Origin: Tolypothrix tenuis PCC 7101
GTDB lineage: Bacteria; Cyanobacteriota; Cyanobacteriia; Cyanobacteriales; Nostocaceae
Reading direction: 5' to 3'
Assembly: GCF_002368295.1 (NCBI RefSeq)
Contig: NZ_AP018248.1
Coordinates: forward strand, 5,721,298-5,785,297
Length of the DNA stretch: 64,000 bases
In this document: positions 42,965 to 52,276 of the stretch, in pieces
Numbering within the stretch: the stretch's first letter is position 1
Layout: every line of letters begins with the position of its first letter
Notes under the pieces: generated by a model
What the model was told of the DNA's origin: nothing
Database searches by the model: none
The model's input: only the letters and a program-made list of their open reading frames with translations
Program-made: the position numbers and the translations under genes

Positions 42965-43556
42965 AAAACGTCTATCTGATTTATTACAAGAAGAAGCACA
43001 AAAATTTACGCCATCTGAAGGTGAAACAGCGATTGAGGTAAATGCTGAAGCTGTTAGCGAAGTAGAGGAAACACCAACGCAGACACCAGAGTCATCAACT
43101 ACAGCTAGGCGTTCCACACCCACCAAGGCTGATTTAGAAAATACTATTAAAGAGCTAAAAGAAAGTCTGGAAAAATCTCACGCCACAGAAACCAACCTCC
43201 AAAAACAAGTTACAGATTTAGGTTCAGCTGTAGCTGAACAAAAAGCATTAGCTACAAAGCTCACAAAAGAACTTGAGGAAGCTAAACAAGCCGCTTTACA
43301 TTTAGCAGAATCTAACTCGAAGCTGATAGAAGAAATTAACTCTTTGAAAGCTGAACAAGAAAAATTTGTCGAAGCTAATTCTCAACTTGTAGCTCAAAGT
43401 AATGCTTTAAAACAACAACAAGAAACTTATAAACCAGTAAAACAGACTCATGGTCAAGACTATTATAGAAAATCACATAGATCATCAGAAAGATTAGCGA
43501 TCGCACAACCAGATGAACCAGAAGATAGTTCTTCGCAGATGTGGTTACTTGATTGA
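42957..43556 (+). CDS. mcdB: Coiled-coil protein, likely McdB (carboxysome adaptor)
   Basis: Starting at ATG 42957, which has GGAGG five bases upstream, the protein has 199 residues; the frame starting at 42930 overlaps the ParA gene. It has a basic N-terminus (MVKKRLSDLLQEEAQ), an acidic and Thr/Ser-rich disordered region, a coiled coil (about 55-150) and a Gln-rich C-terminal tail ending in MWLLD. A Trp within the last four residues (W196 of 199) is a described invariant feature of McdB proteins. McdB binds carboxysomes and stimulates McdA. The two genes overlap by eight bases and form an operon. Confidence 0.7.
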   Translation: MVKKRLSDLLQEEAQKFTPSEGETAIEVNAEAVSEVEETPTQTPESSTTARRSTPTKADLENTIKELKESLEKSHATETNLQKQVTDLGSAVAEQKALATKLTKELEEAKQAALHLAESNSKLIEEINSLKAEQEKFVEANSQLVAQSNALKQQQETYKPVKQTHGQDYYRKSHRSSERLAIAQPDEPEDSSSQMWLLD

Positions 43557-43575
43557 TAAGGCTTCCCGTGAATTC

Positions 43576-43660
43576 TATATAAAAGGGTGTGTGAGGCGTA
43601 GCTGTAACGCACCTTTCTGGTGAAAATAGGGATGCGTTACGCTGGCGCTAACGCATCCTA
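43576..43660. repeat. Palindromic repeat with GCGTTA-type arms
   Basis: GATGCGTTA (43631-43639) and TAACGCATC (43649-43657) enclose CGCTGGCGC. A related GCGTTCGCC palindrome lies at 40489-40508. It sits between convergent genes and may terminate both. Confidence 0.6.
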
Positions 43661-43665
43661 CGTTT

Positions 43666-44598
43666 TTAAAATTCAGGGGTATCGCGGCCAAATTCTAAAA
43701 TATTTTTGGCGGTGATTTGTGGTTGTTCTAGGTGAGGAAGATGTCCACAATCTTGTATCCATAAAAGTTGACTGTGGGGAATTGCACCTTTAAATCTTTG
43801 AGCATCTTTAGTACCCAAAATCTTATCGGAATCACCCCATAAAATTAGTGTGGGCTGCTGAATTTCTGCTAATTTTTTAAATCGAAAAGCGCGATAACCA
43901 CCACTTTTAGTAAAAGCAATTAAAGCTTGACTCCAGCTTGGCATTTGTAGGTGTAGTGCGGCACAATCTACACCATCATTTGTTACCAATTGTTGAGCTT
44001 TATAAGCGGCGCGAGAAATGCGATCGCGGACTTTGGGATTACGCAGAAACTCTGTGGCGAAGTAATCCAAAGGCGGAAACATGAATTTGCTTAATGGTGA
44101 ACCACCCTGCAAACCTGCACTATCCATTAATACTAGTTTTTTCACCGCTTCAGGATAAGTCAGTGTAAAGTCAATTGCTGCTGCACCACCCATTGATGCA
44201 CCGAGCAAAATTACAGGTTGGTTAATTAGTGTTTTCCAAAAATAATAAATATGGGTTTTAATTGCAGTGGGACTATAGTTAATCCCAGATAGTCTTTCTG
44301 TAAAACCAAAACCCAATAAATCCACAGCCCAAGTTTCATTTTCTGCGGCTAATAATGGCAGTAGTCGCCGGAATTCTAAAACTGAACTATCAAAGCCATG
44401 AATTAATAAAATTGGTACACCACCACTACCTTGATGTACATAGGTAGTATTGATTGGTTGAGTAGCCAAAGAAGTTGCGATCGCCTGAGATTGAATACTT
44501 TGAGCAAGTGCGATCGCGGCAGGTTCTTGTAGTTGCCCAACGGCTGTAGGTAAGAAGCTTGGAAACATAAATCTCAGTTTACCATACTGTTTGGACAT
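43666..44598 (-). CDS. Alpha/beta hydrolase
   Basis: From ATG 44596-44598 (MSKQYGKLRFMF) the protein has 310 residues. Motifs: oxyanion HGFDSS, strand WAVDLLGFGFTE, nucleophile elbow GASMGG (Ser near 147) and a late catalytic His in CGHLPHLE. It is related to esterases/haloperoxidase-type hydrolases; the substrate is unknown. The frame is open to 44652, but that extension covers the hairpin at 44618-44638, probably a terminator of the previous gene, so the shorter start is chosen. Confidence 0.8.
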   Translation of the reverse strand: MSKQYGKLRFMFPSFLPTAVGQLQEPAAIALAQSIQSQAIATSLATQPINTTYVHQGSGGVPILLIHGFDSSVLEFRRLLPLLAAENETWAVDLLGFGFTERLSGINYSPTAIKTHIYYFWKTLINQPVILLGASMGGAAAIDFTLTYPEAVKKLVLMDSAGLQGGSPLSKFMFPPLDYFATEFLRNPKVRDRISRAAYKAQQLVTNDGVDCAALHLQMPSWSQALIAFTKSGGYRAFRFKKLAEIQQPTLILWGDSDKILGTKDAQRFKGAIPHSQLLWIQDCGHLPHLEQPQITAKNILEFGRDTPEF

Positions 44599-44617
44599 TT
44601 TTTGCCAATAATTTAAA

Positions 44618-44645
44618 GGGCACAGCATTGCTGTGCCCTTCTTAT
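44618..44645 (-). terminator. Hairpin terminator of the exported-protein gene
   Basis: Perfect arms GGGCACAGC (44618-44626) and GCTGTGCCC (44630-44638). On the minus strand it follows the stop codon at 44673 by 35 bases and is followed by a weak T-rich stretch. Confidence 0.65.
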
Positions 44646-44672
44646 CTGTCACATTCTGTTTTCAAATTGGCA

Positions 44673-45272
44673 TTACTTAATCAACTGGAAAGAGTTGAAA
44701 AACTTTTGCGTATCGCTGACTTCAGGAGTTTCTATACTACCAACCATCATAAAATATATTTTCTGTCCAACCAGAAAAAAGCGACTGTTATAAATCGTGC
44801 CATTTTTTTCATCTTTGACTTTAATTTCTTTACCGGGATATTCTTCAAACTGAATATTTTTTTGACTCAATAACTTGCTTTCATTTTCTAACATTCCTTC
44901 TAGAAAAGCATTGATTAATTCTCCTGGGGGTGCCTGGCTGGCATCAATGCCAAAGTCTGCATATCCCACAATAAAAGCATTTTTATCTCCGGTAACAGCG
45001 TGCATTTTTAACGATTTAATACCTGAGGAATTAGAATTTTCAGGCGGAGATATCTCTTCTACTTTGCCATTAGGAAAAAGCACAGAAAATTTTCCCTCAG
45101 ATGAAGAAAATTCTTGCCATGCTGGTGTGGCTGAAATAACGCTTGATGTGGGTAATTGCTGAAGATTGTTTATCGATTTTGCTTCAACTTTTGGATTGCT
45201 AAGTGTTTCTACTAATAATAAACATATAGTAGCTAAAAATAATTGGTTAAATTTACGGTTTGTTTGTAACAT
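44673..45272 (-). CDS. Exported protein of unknown function
   Basis: A 199-residue protein with a signal peptide (hydrophobic residues 11-22, likely cut after KVEA). The mature part contains the block EFSSSEGKFSVLFPNGKVEE near 52-72 and FNSFQLIK at the end, resembling PsbP-like/DUF1795 alpha-beta domains found in periplasmic lipoproteins. It lacks a lipobox cysteine. Function unknown. It is transcribed alone with its own terminator before the hydrolase gene. Confidence 0.65.
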   Translation of the reverse strand: MLQTNRKFNQLFLATICLLLVETLSNPKVEAKSINNLQQLPTSSVISATPAWQEFSSSEGKFSVLFPNGKVEEISPPENSNSSGIKSLKMHAVTGDKNAFIVGYADFGIDASQAPPGELINAFLEGMLENESKLLSQKNIQFEEYPGKEIKVKDEKNGTIYNSRFFLVGQKIYFMMVGSIETPEVSDTQKFFNSFQLIK

Positions 45273-45420
45273 TGGATTGTCTATTTAAATTGACAATTCC
45301 ATTAAAGCTGCTATTTATGCAGATAATCAGGGAGATATCTCTGAATTTTTGTGATTTTATTGTAAGTTTTTGCAAAAATAAATAGGTTGACGAAATTAAA
45401 GATAACTGGCTGAGGTTGTC

Positions 45421-45477
45421 ATTGGTAATGGGTAATTGGTAATGGGTAATTGGTCATTGGTCATTAGTCATTGGTAA
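45421..45477. repeat. Tandem repeat of GGTAATG/GGTCATT units
   Basis: About seven consecutive heptamers with slight variation, in the 347-base gap between the exported-protein gene and the response regulator. No other feature is seen in this gap. Confidence 0.75.
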
Positions 45478-45619
45478 GGGTTTCAAGTCTATTTACGTTT
45501 CGTAACATGGTTTGGTTTATTTCCAGCGACTTACTGATGATTCCGGTAAGAGTTGATAATTTTATGTGGCGCAAATTTCTACTGAATTCTGTAAATTGGC
45601 TCAATATGAGGAAAGTACC

Positions 45620-46000
45620 TTAGAAAAATTCCCATCCTAAAGTTTGCGCTACTTCGTTAGATATAGTAATGGGGTTGAACGGTTTAGCAATCACTCCAGC
45701 GACACCCATCTGGGCAAAACGACGGCGATCGCTTGGTTGTACTTTTGCGGTTAACAGCACTATGGGAATCAGTTGTGTAGCGGGGTCGGATTGCAGCTTC
45801 AGAAAGACATCAAATCCACTCATATCTGGCATAGAAATATCTAGAAGAATGGCATCCCAATGTCCGGTTTTTACTGTCAGTAATGCTTCACTACCCGACT
45901 GAGCTGTGCTGACTTCCCATCCTGCCATTTCTTCTAAGGATACTTGGATAATACGACGAATATCAGGTTCGTCATCAACTATTAAAACGCGTTTTGTCAT
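45620..46000 (-). CDS. Single-domain response regulator
   Basis: A 126-residue CheY-like receiver domain. Acidic pocket D10-D11 in LIVDDEPDIRR, phosphoacceptor Asp in ILLDISMPDMSG (near 55), Thr in LLTA and Lys in IAKPFNP are all present. It lacks an output domain. It lies 69 bases downstream of the multi-PAS sensor kinase on the same strand, which is most likely its partner, so it probably passes phosphate or acts through protein contacts. Confidence 0.88.
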   Translation of the reverse strand: MTKRVLIVDDEPDIRRIIQVSLEEMAGWEVSTAQSGSEALLTVKTGHWDAILLDISMPDMSGFDVFLKLQSDPATQLIPIVLLTAKVQPSDRRRFAQMGVAGVIAKPFNPITISNEVAQTLGWEFF

Positions 46001-46069
46001 AACTAGTGAAGCAAAATAAAACTCTTTGGTGAAAGTTGGGCAACTCTTAATAGATGCAATTATATGTAA

Positions 46070-49000
46070 TTAATTTTGTTGGCTGAATTTTCTCTGACTT
46101 AGTGGCAAAGTAAAATAAAAAGTGCTGCCTTGCCCAACAATGCTTTCTACCCAAATCTGTCCGCTATGCTGTTGGACGATGCTTCTACAGATTGCTAAAC
46201 CTAATCCTGTGCCTCCTTTTTGGCGGGAATCGGAGACATCAACTTGTTGAAATCTGCCAAAGATAGTTTCTAATTTATCCGTGGGAATACCTCGTCCTTG
46301 GTCTTTAACAGAGAAGAGAATATAAGGACTAGTCATAGGGAATTTTGTCTGTTTTAAGTTGATTTCCTCAGTGACTAACTCTGCATTGAGCCAAATTGTA
46401 CTGTTGGCGGGAGAAAATTTAATAGCATTGCTGAGGAGGTTGATGAGAGTTTGCACGATCGCATCGGGTGCAGCTGTAATGGTGACAAACAAAGGTGTGA
46501 ATTCTAGGTTAATGGCGGCTTGGGTTGCAATCACTTGCACGGTGTCTACGGCTTGCTGCATTAAGGCATTAATTTGGCAAGTTTCCATAATCAGCTGAGT
46601 TTTACCAGAGTCCAAACGTTCTAAATCAAGAATATCGTTGACTAAACGTACCAGGCGATCGCAGTTATTTAAGGCGATGGTTAGCATTTCTTTCGCACGT
46701 TCTGGGCGTTTTGCAAAAATTCCTGTTCCTAGCATCCCCAAAGCGCCATGAATAGCTGTTAAAGGTGTGCGAAGTTCATGACTGACAACAGAGATAAACT
46801 CGTCTTTCATTTGGTCGATTTGCTGACGTTCGCGCAGTGCTGCTTGCTGTTCGCTAATATCTTGAATTTGAGCAACAAAGTACAGAGGCTGGCGATTCTG
46901 ATCTCTCACCAAAGAAACGCTGATCAAAATCCAAATAATAGACCTGCTTTTATGGATATAGCGTTGTTTTAATTGATAGATGCGTTGTTTCTCTTTTAAT
47001 ACTTGCGTTGCTGCTGCTAAATTGATCTCAATGTCATCGGGATGGGTAATTTCTAGGGAATTCAGCCTTAACAGTTCTGCTTCGCTATAGCCTACCATTT
47101 CACACAAAGAACGATTGACTTGTAAAAACTGCCCATCAGGGGAAATTAACGCCATCCCAATTGCTGCATCATCAAAGGCGCGACGGAATTTTTCTTCACT
47201 TTCTCGCAGTGCAGCTTCTACTTGTTTGCGATCGCTAATATCTTGGACTATCCCATGCCAAGCAATCTCTCCGTTTTCCCTGATTTCGGAGCGAGAATTG
47301 GCCTGAATCCATTTAATCTTGCCCGAAGGTGTAATAATGCGCCATTCATACTTAAATGGTTGCATATTTTCAATACTGGATGCAACTGCCTGTTGATAAC
47401 CTAAACGATCCTCAGGATGCATTTGGTTAATGGTAATGGCAGCATCTTGAAGCGCTGCTGTTACTGACACTTCATGTATTTCCTCAAACGCTGGACTGAG
47501 GTATTCATAACGAACAGGGCCGCTAGCGTATTCAACAACTGTATAAATTACTCCCGGTGAAGTGGCCGCTAAAAGCTGAAATCTTGCTTCGCTTTGCTGT
47601 AGGGCAGTAATCATCCGCTTAATCTCAGTAATATCTGTCACACGGACAAGATACATAGATTGTCCTGCCGCCTGAATCATTTTGACAGCTAAATTGCCCC
47701 AAAAGGAATCTCCCTTTTTGGTCAAATATTCCACTTCCTGACTCCAAAATCCCTGCTGTTCGATTTCGATAGCAATCTCAGCCAGTTCTTCCTCCATGAA
47801 TTTTCGTTTCTGTAAGATATTGCCTTGAATGCCAATTAATTCAGCTTTACTTTCTACCTCAAACAACTCAACAGCGCGCTGATTGCAATCCAGAATCCGT
47901 CTGTTTGGGGGTAATTCTACCAAAAAGATGGCATCGGCAGATTCATTAAAAATTGCTTCTCGCAATTCTCGGACTTGTTTGAGTTCTAGTTCTACCTGCT
48001 TGCGTTTTGTGTAATCTTTAAATATAGAGAGAATGTAAGGTTTGCCTGCTAATTCAATCCATTCTGAAGAAATTAAGCCAATTTTAATTTCCCCTGACTT
48101 GGTTCGCAATTCCAACTCAAAATTATATACACGCCGCTCTGATTGTAATAACTGACACATTTGTGAGAGGCTTTCTGGTTTGACAGCTATTCCCAGTTCT
48201 AAAGGAGTATGACCAATCACCTCTGCACGAGAATAGCCAGTAATTTCTAAAAAGCGATCATTCACCTCGACATAGCAGCCAGTTTCAAAGCTAATAATAT
48301 GAATAAAATCGGGGCTATTACGGAAAATTTTAGCAAATTTGTCCTCAGATTCATTCAGAGCAACTTTAGCGCGTTCAAAGGCTGCTTTTAAATCTTTAGC
48401 TGTCTGGTTAAAAGATTTAGTAAGTAACTGGAGTTCTGCGATCGCAATTTTTTCTGATAGGGGTTGCTGCCATTCTCCTTGCGCTAAAGCCTGACTAGCC
48501 TCGCTCAACCGGACAATCGGCTTAGTAATCCTGCTTGCCGTAAATATACCAATACCAATAGTAGCAATTAGTGTCAACCAACAGAAGATAATCGTCTGAG
48601 TTTTATTCGCCTCAATTTCTCTCATAAAGTCGGATGCTGGCACCGCTGTTACCACCAGCCAATCTAAGCCATAGCGATCGCTGTAAGGAGAAATTTGGAC
48701 AAAATGCCGTTGTCCGTCAATCTCTAAACTCATTTGGGTATTTTTTTTAATGTGACGGAAGCTACCAGACTTTTTCAGGATTTGTTGAGCAAGCGATCGC
48801 GTTTGCACATCCTGACTCTGCACAGCTGGCAATCTTTGCAGTTGACCTTTTACGTGGGATAAATAAGGTATTTCTAAAGTAGAAGTCGCTACCAAATCTC
48901 CAGAACGCTCCAAAATAAATGCTTTACCTGAAGGTGATAACTGCAAATTATCTAAAAAAGTACTAATTTCTGACAACAACACATCAGAAAAAAACACTCC

Positions 49001-49684
49001 TTGAAAGTTACCGCCGCGATCGTAAATCGGAGCCAGGGCCATAATCCCTAAAGAAGGAGTGACTTTATGCAGAAAAATGGGCGACCAAGTTTGTTTTTTA
49101 GCAATTTTGGCATGAACATACCAAGGCAACTTGCGGTTATCCACTTCTAGAGTGTAAACAAGTTTTTTAGCCTGTCCTTTGGAGTCAACCAGATAATGTT
49201 TGCGTTTGCCTAAATGAGACTTTTGCATTTCGCTCAAGAAGACAGTACCAATCGACAAATTTTCTTTTGTCAGCTGTTTTGCTTGTTCTACTATCTCTTG
49301 ACTTTGAAGCCGTCCGTAACCAATTTGTTCACCCTGTGCATTGACAAAGAAATTACTACCCAGCAATGGAGATAGGGTAATTTGCTGCCACAAATAGTGA
49401 CGTAATTCCCCAAAATCTTGAATATTTAGACTTCCTTGCTCTACAGCTTGAGCGTTGATCACCATTGCTTGCTGCTGAGTTTGCAAATAAGTATCGAGGC
49501 GATCGCTTATGCGGTTGCTAACTTCATGCATCAGCCGATGAGCTAAATTTTCCACAGCTTGCTCACCGCTGCGATCGGAAAAATAACCAACCAGCCCAAC
49601 TGCTCCAATTGTTTGCAAAACAAAAGGAATTAATAATACCCACCGCAAAGAAATTTTTGTCAGGGAAGGACGTAGAGGAAACAT
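46070..49684 (-). CDS. Multi-PAS membrane sensor histidine kinase
   Basis: A 1204-residue kinase. Layout by residue: TM1 about 12-32, a periplasmic dCache-type sensor about 35-360, TM2 about 368-388, HAMP about 388-445, four PAS/PAC regions (about 455-575, 580-695, 705-835, 840-955), HisKA with phosphorylated His in VVSHELRTPL near 967, and HATPase with N-box INLLSNAIKF, G1 DQGRGIP and G2 GGTGLGLAI. It should sense an external ligand plus internal signals and signal to the receiver protein encoded just downstream. The ligand is unknown. Confidence 0.9.
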   Translation of the reverse strand: MFPLRPSLTKISLRWVLLIPFVLQTIGAVGLVGYFSDRSGEQAVENLAHRLMHEVSNRISDRLDTYLQTQQQAMVINAQAVEQGSLNIQDFGELRHYLWQQITLSPLLGSNFFVNAQGEQIGYGRLQSQEIVEQAKQLTKENLSIGTVFLSEMQKSHLGKRKHYLVDSKGQAKKLVYTLEVDNRKLPWYVHAKIAKKQTWSPIFLHKVTPSLGIMALAPIYDRGGNFQGVFFSDVLLSEISTFLDNLQLSPSGKAFILERSGDLVATSTLEIPYLSHVKGQLQRLPAVQSQDVQTRSLAQQILKKSGSFRHIKKNTQMSLEIDGQRHFVQISPYSDRYGLDWLVVTAVPASDFMREIEANKTQTIIFCWLTLIATIGIGIFTASRITKPIVRLSEASQALAQGEWQQPLSEKIAIAELQLLTKSFNQTAKDLKAAFERAKVALNESEDKFAKIFRNSPDFIHIISFETGCYVEVNDRFLEITGYSRAEVIGHTPLELGIAVKPESLSQMCQLLQSERRVYNFELELRTKSGEIKIGLISSEWIELAGKPYILSIFKDYTKRKQVELELKQVRELREAIFNESADAIFLVELPPNRRILDCNQRAVELFEVESKAELIGIQGNILQKRKFMEEELAEIAIEIEQQGFWSQEVEYLTKKGDSFWGNLAVKMIQAAGQSMYLVRVTDITEIKRMITALQQSEARFQLLAATSPGVIYTVVEYASGPVRYEYLSPAFEEIHEVSVTAALQDAAITINQMHPEDRLGYQQAVASSIENMQPFKYEWRIITPSGKIKWIQANSRSEIRENGEIAWHGIVQDISDRKQVEAALRESEEKFRRAFDDAAIGMALISPDGQFLQVNRSLCEMVGYSEAELLRLNSLEITHPDDIEINLAAATQVLKEKQRIYQLKQRYIHKSRSIIWILISVSLVRDQNRQPLYFVAQIQDISEQQAALRERQQIDQMKDEFISVVSHELRTPLTAIHGALGMLGTGIFAKRPERAKEMLTIALNNCDRLVRLVNDILDLERLDSGKTQLIMETCQINALMQQAVDTVQVIATQAAINLEFTPLFVTITAAPDAIVQTLINLLSNAIKFSPANSTIWLNAELVTEEINLKQTKFPMTSPYILFSVKDQGRGIPTDKLETIFGRFQQVDVSDSRQKGGTGLGLAICRSIVQQHSGQIWVESIVGQGSTFYFTLPLSQRKFSQQN

Positions 49685-49867
49685 AAGAGCAGGGGAGCAG
49701 CGTTGACCATTCTATGACTTTTCTAGTCTATTGCCTTCATTCCTCACTTTTCCTTAATTGCATTCTTCTCCCTCATATTGTGTCCAGTTCAAGACTTATC
49801 ATGAAGGCAGCAGCGAACGGACAGCATAGTGCTAAAGGGAGAAACTTGCAACTGAAAAAATATTCCA

Positions 49868-49922
49868 TCCCTGCGGGACGCTACGCGTTAAGCGTAGCTA
49901 TGCCGTAGGCTTTACGCTATGT
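49868..49922. repeat. Dispersed palindromic repeat (gctacgcg type), second copy
   Basis: CTGCGGGACGCTACGCGTTAAGCGTAGC and TGCCGTAGGCTTTACGC inverted segments, related to 5128-5180. It fills part of the 348-base gap between the kinase gene and galU; nothing else is recognised there. Confidence 0.6.
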
Positions 49923-50032
49923 CAGCAGATGAGAAAGAATATGTTCCCCTGAAAGTGGGATAATTTATATTTTCTGGAACATTTCCAGAGAGTAGGGCAG
50001 AATTATCTGAAATAAGGGAGGTATTGTTCTGA

Positions 50033-50914
50033 ATGCCAATCAATCAAGTCAGAAAAGCGGTAATTCCTGCTGCTGGTTTTGGTACTAGATTATTTCCTGC
50101 AACTCAAGTTGTCAAAAAAGAACTTTTCCCTATTATTGACCAAGATGGCAGAGCTAAACCTGTAATTTTAGCAATTGTAGAAGAAGCAATTAGCGCGGGT
50201 ATTACAGAAGTAGGAATTGTTGTCCAACCTGATGATTTAGGAGTTTTTACAGATTTATTTAAAAATCCACCTCCAGAGGAACTTTGGCAAAAACTTTCGC
50301 CTGCCAATCGAGAATATAGTCAATATCTGCAAGAATTAGGTAAGAAAGTTGTGCTATTGACCCAAACACAACAAGAAGGGTATGGTCATGCTGTATTCTG
50401 TGCAAAAGATTGGGTACAAAATGAGCCATTTTTATTAATGTTAGGCGATCATGTTTATAAATCTGACATTGATAAATCTTGTACGCGTCAAATGGTTGAA
50501 CTTTATGCCCAAGTTAATCAAAGTGTCGTCAGCTTAACTACAATGCCAGCTGCAATCATTAATAAAGCAGGCTGCGTTACAGGAATGTGGCAAGAGTTCA
50601 ATTCGCTGTTGCAAATCACACAACTGGCAGAAAAACCCAGTATTGATTATGCACGCCAACATCTACGAGTAGAAGGTATGGCAGAAGATGAATTTTTATG
50701 TGTATTTGGCTTATATATATTGACACCAAACATCTTTGACTACTTGGCACAAAGTATTCAAGAAAATTTGCGCTATCGTGGCGAATTTCAGTTAACAACT
50801 TGTTTGGATCAATTATGTCAGGCAGAAGGAATGACAGGTTATGTGATCAAAGGAAAATGTTTTGATACTGGTTTACCAGATACCTATCGCCAGACATTAA
50901 TTGATTTTCGGTAA
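50033..50914 (+). CDS. galU: UTP-glucose-1-phosphate uridylyltransferase
   Basis: The 293-residue protein has the nucleotidyltransferase motif AVIPAAGFGTRLFPAT (residues 9-24), the KPVILAIVEEAI segment, LLMLGDHVY near 137 and late blocks EKPS and GKCFDTGLPDTYRQT. These are typical of GalU/GtaB, which makes UDP-glucose for glycolipids and polysaccharides. A GGGAGG sequence lies about 11 bases before the ATG. Length is as expected. Transcribed alone; its relatives in cyanobacteria include CugP-type enzymes, but CugP has different motifs. Confidence 0.85.
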   Translation: MPINQVRKAVIPAAGFGTRLFPATQVVKKELFPIIDQDGRAKPVILAIVEEAISAGITEVGIVVQPDDLGVFTDLFKNPPPEELWQKLSPANREYSQYLQELGKKVVLLTQTQQEGYGHAVFCAKDWVQNEPFLLMLGDHVYKSDIDKSCTRQMVELYAQVNQSVVSLTTMPAAIINKAGCVTGMWQEFNSLLQITQLAEKPSIDYARQHLRVEGMAEDEFLCVFGLYILTPNIFDYLAQSIQENLRYRGEFQLTTCLDQLCQAEGMTGYVIKGKCFDTGLPDTYRQTLIDFR

Positions 50915-51001
50915 TATAAGAGGTTACTTATAAAGTAAAACTAAAATTACTGCTTTACTGGTATTATTTTTTGGAGTTCCCTAAAAAAGGAATTAAATAA
51001 C

Positions 51002-51970
51002 ATGACTTCAGTAACTCACCGTGAAGTCGACACTAATGGCATCAAGATGCATATTGCTGAACAGGGGCAGGGGCCACTGGTAGTCTTGTGTCACGGTTTC
51101 CCAGAAAGTTGGTACTCTTGGCGACATCAATTATCAGCACTAGCAGAAGCAGGATTCCACGCCGTAGCACCAGATCAGCGTGGCTATGGGCAGACCTCAA
51201 GACCGGAAACAATTGAGGCATACAATATTTTCCAGTTGGTTGGTGATATTGTGGGTCTGGTTCATGCTCTGGGTGAGGAGCAAGCAATCATTGTGGGACA
51301 CGATTGGGGTGCCCTGGTTGCTTGGCATTGTGCCCTACTACGTCCAGATATTTTTCATGCCATCTCCCTGCTGAGTGTGCCTTATCGACCCCGCACTTGG
51401 TCAGACATTCAACCAACACAAGCCATGAAGTTGATGGCTGGGGAGCAAGAGTTTTATCAGCTGCATTTCCAAGAGCCAGGTAAAGCAGAGGCGGAACTGG
51501 AGTTTGATGTTCGCACCAGTATACGTACAATCCTCTACACTGCTTCAGGAGATCCACCACCAGAAAAACGCTGGCGCTTCTTGTACGATAAGTCAGAAAA
51601 AACATTAGACCCAAGTTCCGTACCAGAGCAGCTTCCCTCTTGGCTAACAGAAGAAGATATCGATTTTTTTACTGCTTCCTTTGAGCAGACTGGTTTCCGG
51701 GGCGGGTTGAACTGGTATCGCAACATAGATGCTATGTGGGAACTCACACCTTTTCTCAGCGAGGCAAAGCTCCGCCAGCCAACATTATTTGTGGCAGGAG
51801 AAGCAGATGCCGTGATCGCAATGTACCGTGAAGCGTTCGATTCTCTAGAGCAGAACGTGCCCAATTTGAGGCAGAAGGTTTTGCTACCTGGTGCTGGCCA
51901 TTGGATTCAGCAGGAGCGCCCAGCGGAAGTTAACAGACTACTCATAAAGTTTTTGAAAGACCTTGATTAA
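51002..51970 (+). CDS. Soluble epoxide hydrolase-like alpha/beta hydrolase
   Basis: A 322-residue hydrolase with oxyanion HGFPESWYSW, DQRGYGQTSRP, nucleophile elbow GHDWGA (Asp near 102, as in epoxide hydrolases and dehalogenases), a lid region (120-220) and late GAGHWIQQERP with the catalytic His. The Asp nucleophile together with HGFPE and lid tyrosines strongly points to soluble epoxide hydrolases, which open epoxides to diols. The physiological epoxide is unknown. No signal peptide. It follows galU by about 90 bases but is probably separate. Confidence 0.88.
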   Translation: MTSVTHREVDTNGIKMHIAEQGQGPLVVLCHGFPESWYSWRHQLSALAEAGFHAVAPDQRGYGQTSRPETIEAYNIFQLVGDIVGLVHALGEEQAIIVGHDWGALVAWHCALLRPDIFHAISLLSVPYRPRTWSDIQPTQAMKLMAGEQEFYQLHFQEPGKAEAELEFDVRTSIRTILYTASGDPPPEKRWRFLYDKSEKTLDPSSVPEQLPSWLTEEDIDFFTASFEQTGFRGGLNWYRNIDAMWELTPFLSEAKLRQPTLFVAGEADAVIAMYREAFDSLEQNVPNLRQKVLLPGAGHWIQQERPAEVNRLLIKFLKDLD

Positions 51971-52034
51971 GGGACTTTGACTGGAGTCTTAACGATCAGT
52001 TTTTCAGCTATTACGATAAGCTGATGCACATCTA

Positions 52035-52174
52035 ATACCATTTTGAAAAAAGAACGCGACAGATGGACAGGTAGGGGCACGGCACCAGTAAGATAATTTG
52101 ATATACCAAAAGATTGTGGATGCCGTGCCCCTACAAAGAATTTATTTGTCGCAAACATTGTTTAAATGGGTATA
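52035..52174. repeat. MITE-like element, copy 1
   Basis: About 140 bases with imperfect terminal inverted repeats (ATACCATTTTGAAAAA... at the left; ...TTTAAATGGGTAT at the right, its complement) flanked by TA. The 72-base core (52071-52142) folds back on itself through GTAGGGGCACGGCA and TGCCGTGCCCCTAC. A second core copy with five differences lies at 63078-63149. No transposase is encoded. Confidence 0.65.
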
Positions 52175-52276
52175 AATTGCAGATTTTCTTGTTTGGGTTG
52201 ACAAAAGAATACGACAGATACACAGACTCAAAGTGTTATTCCGTCTGGATTCTTAATTTTGAATTTTGAATTGATA

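Noticed and set aside
44599..44652. N-terminal extension of the alpha/beta hydrolase to 44652
   Set aside because: It would translate a terminator-like hairpin of the preceding gene; the ATG at 44598 is preferred.
49714..49908. Plus-strand frame of 64 codons before galU
   Set aside because: It runs into a dispersed palindromic repeat and has no recognisable domain.
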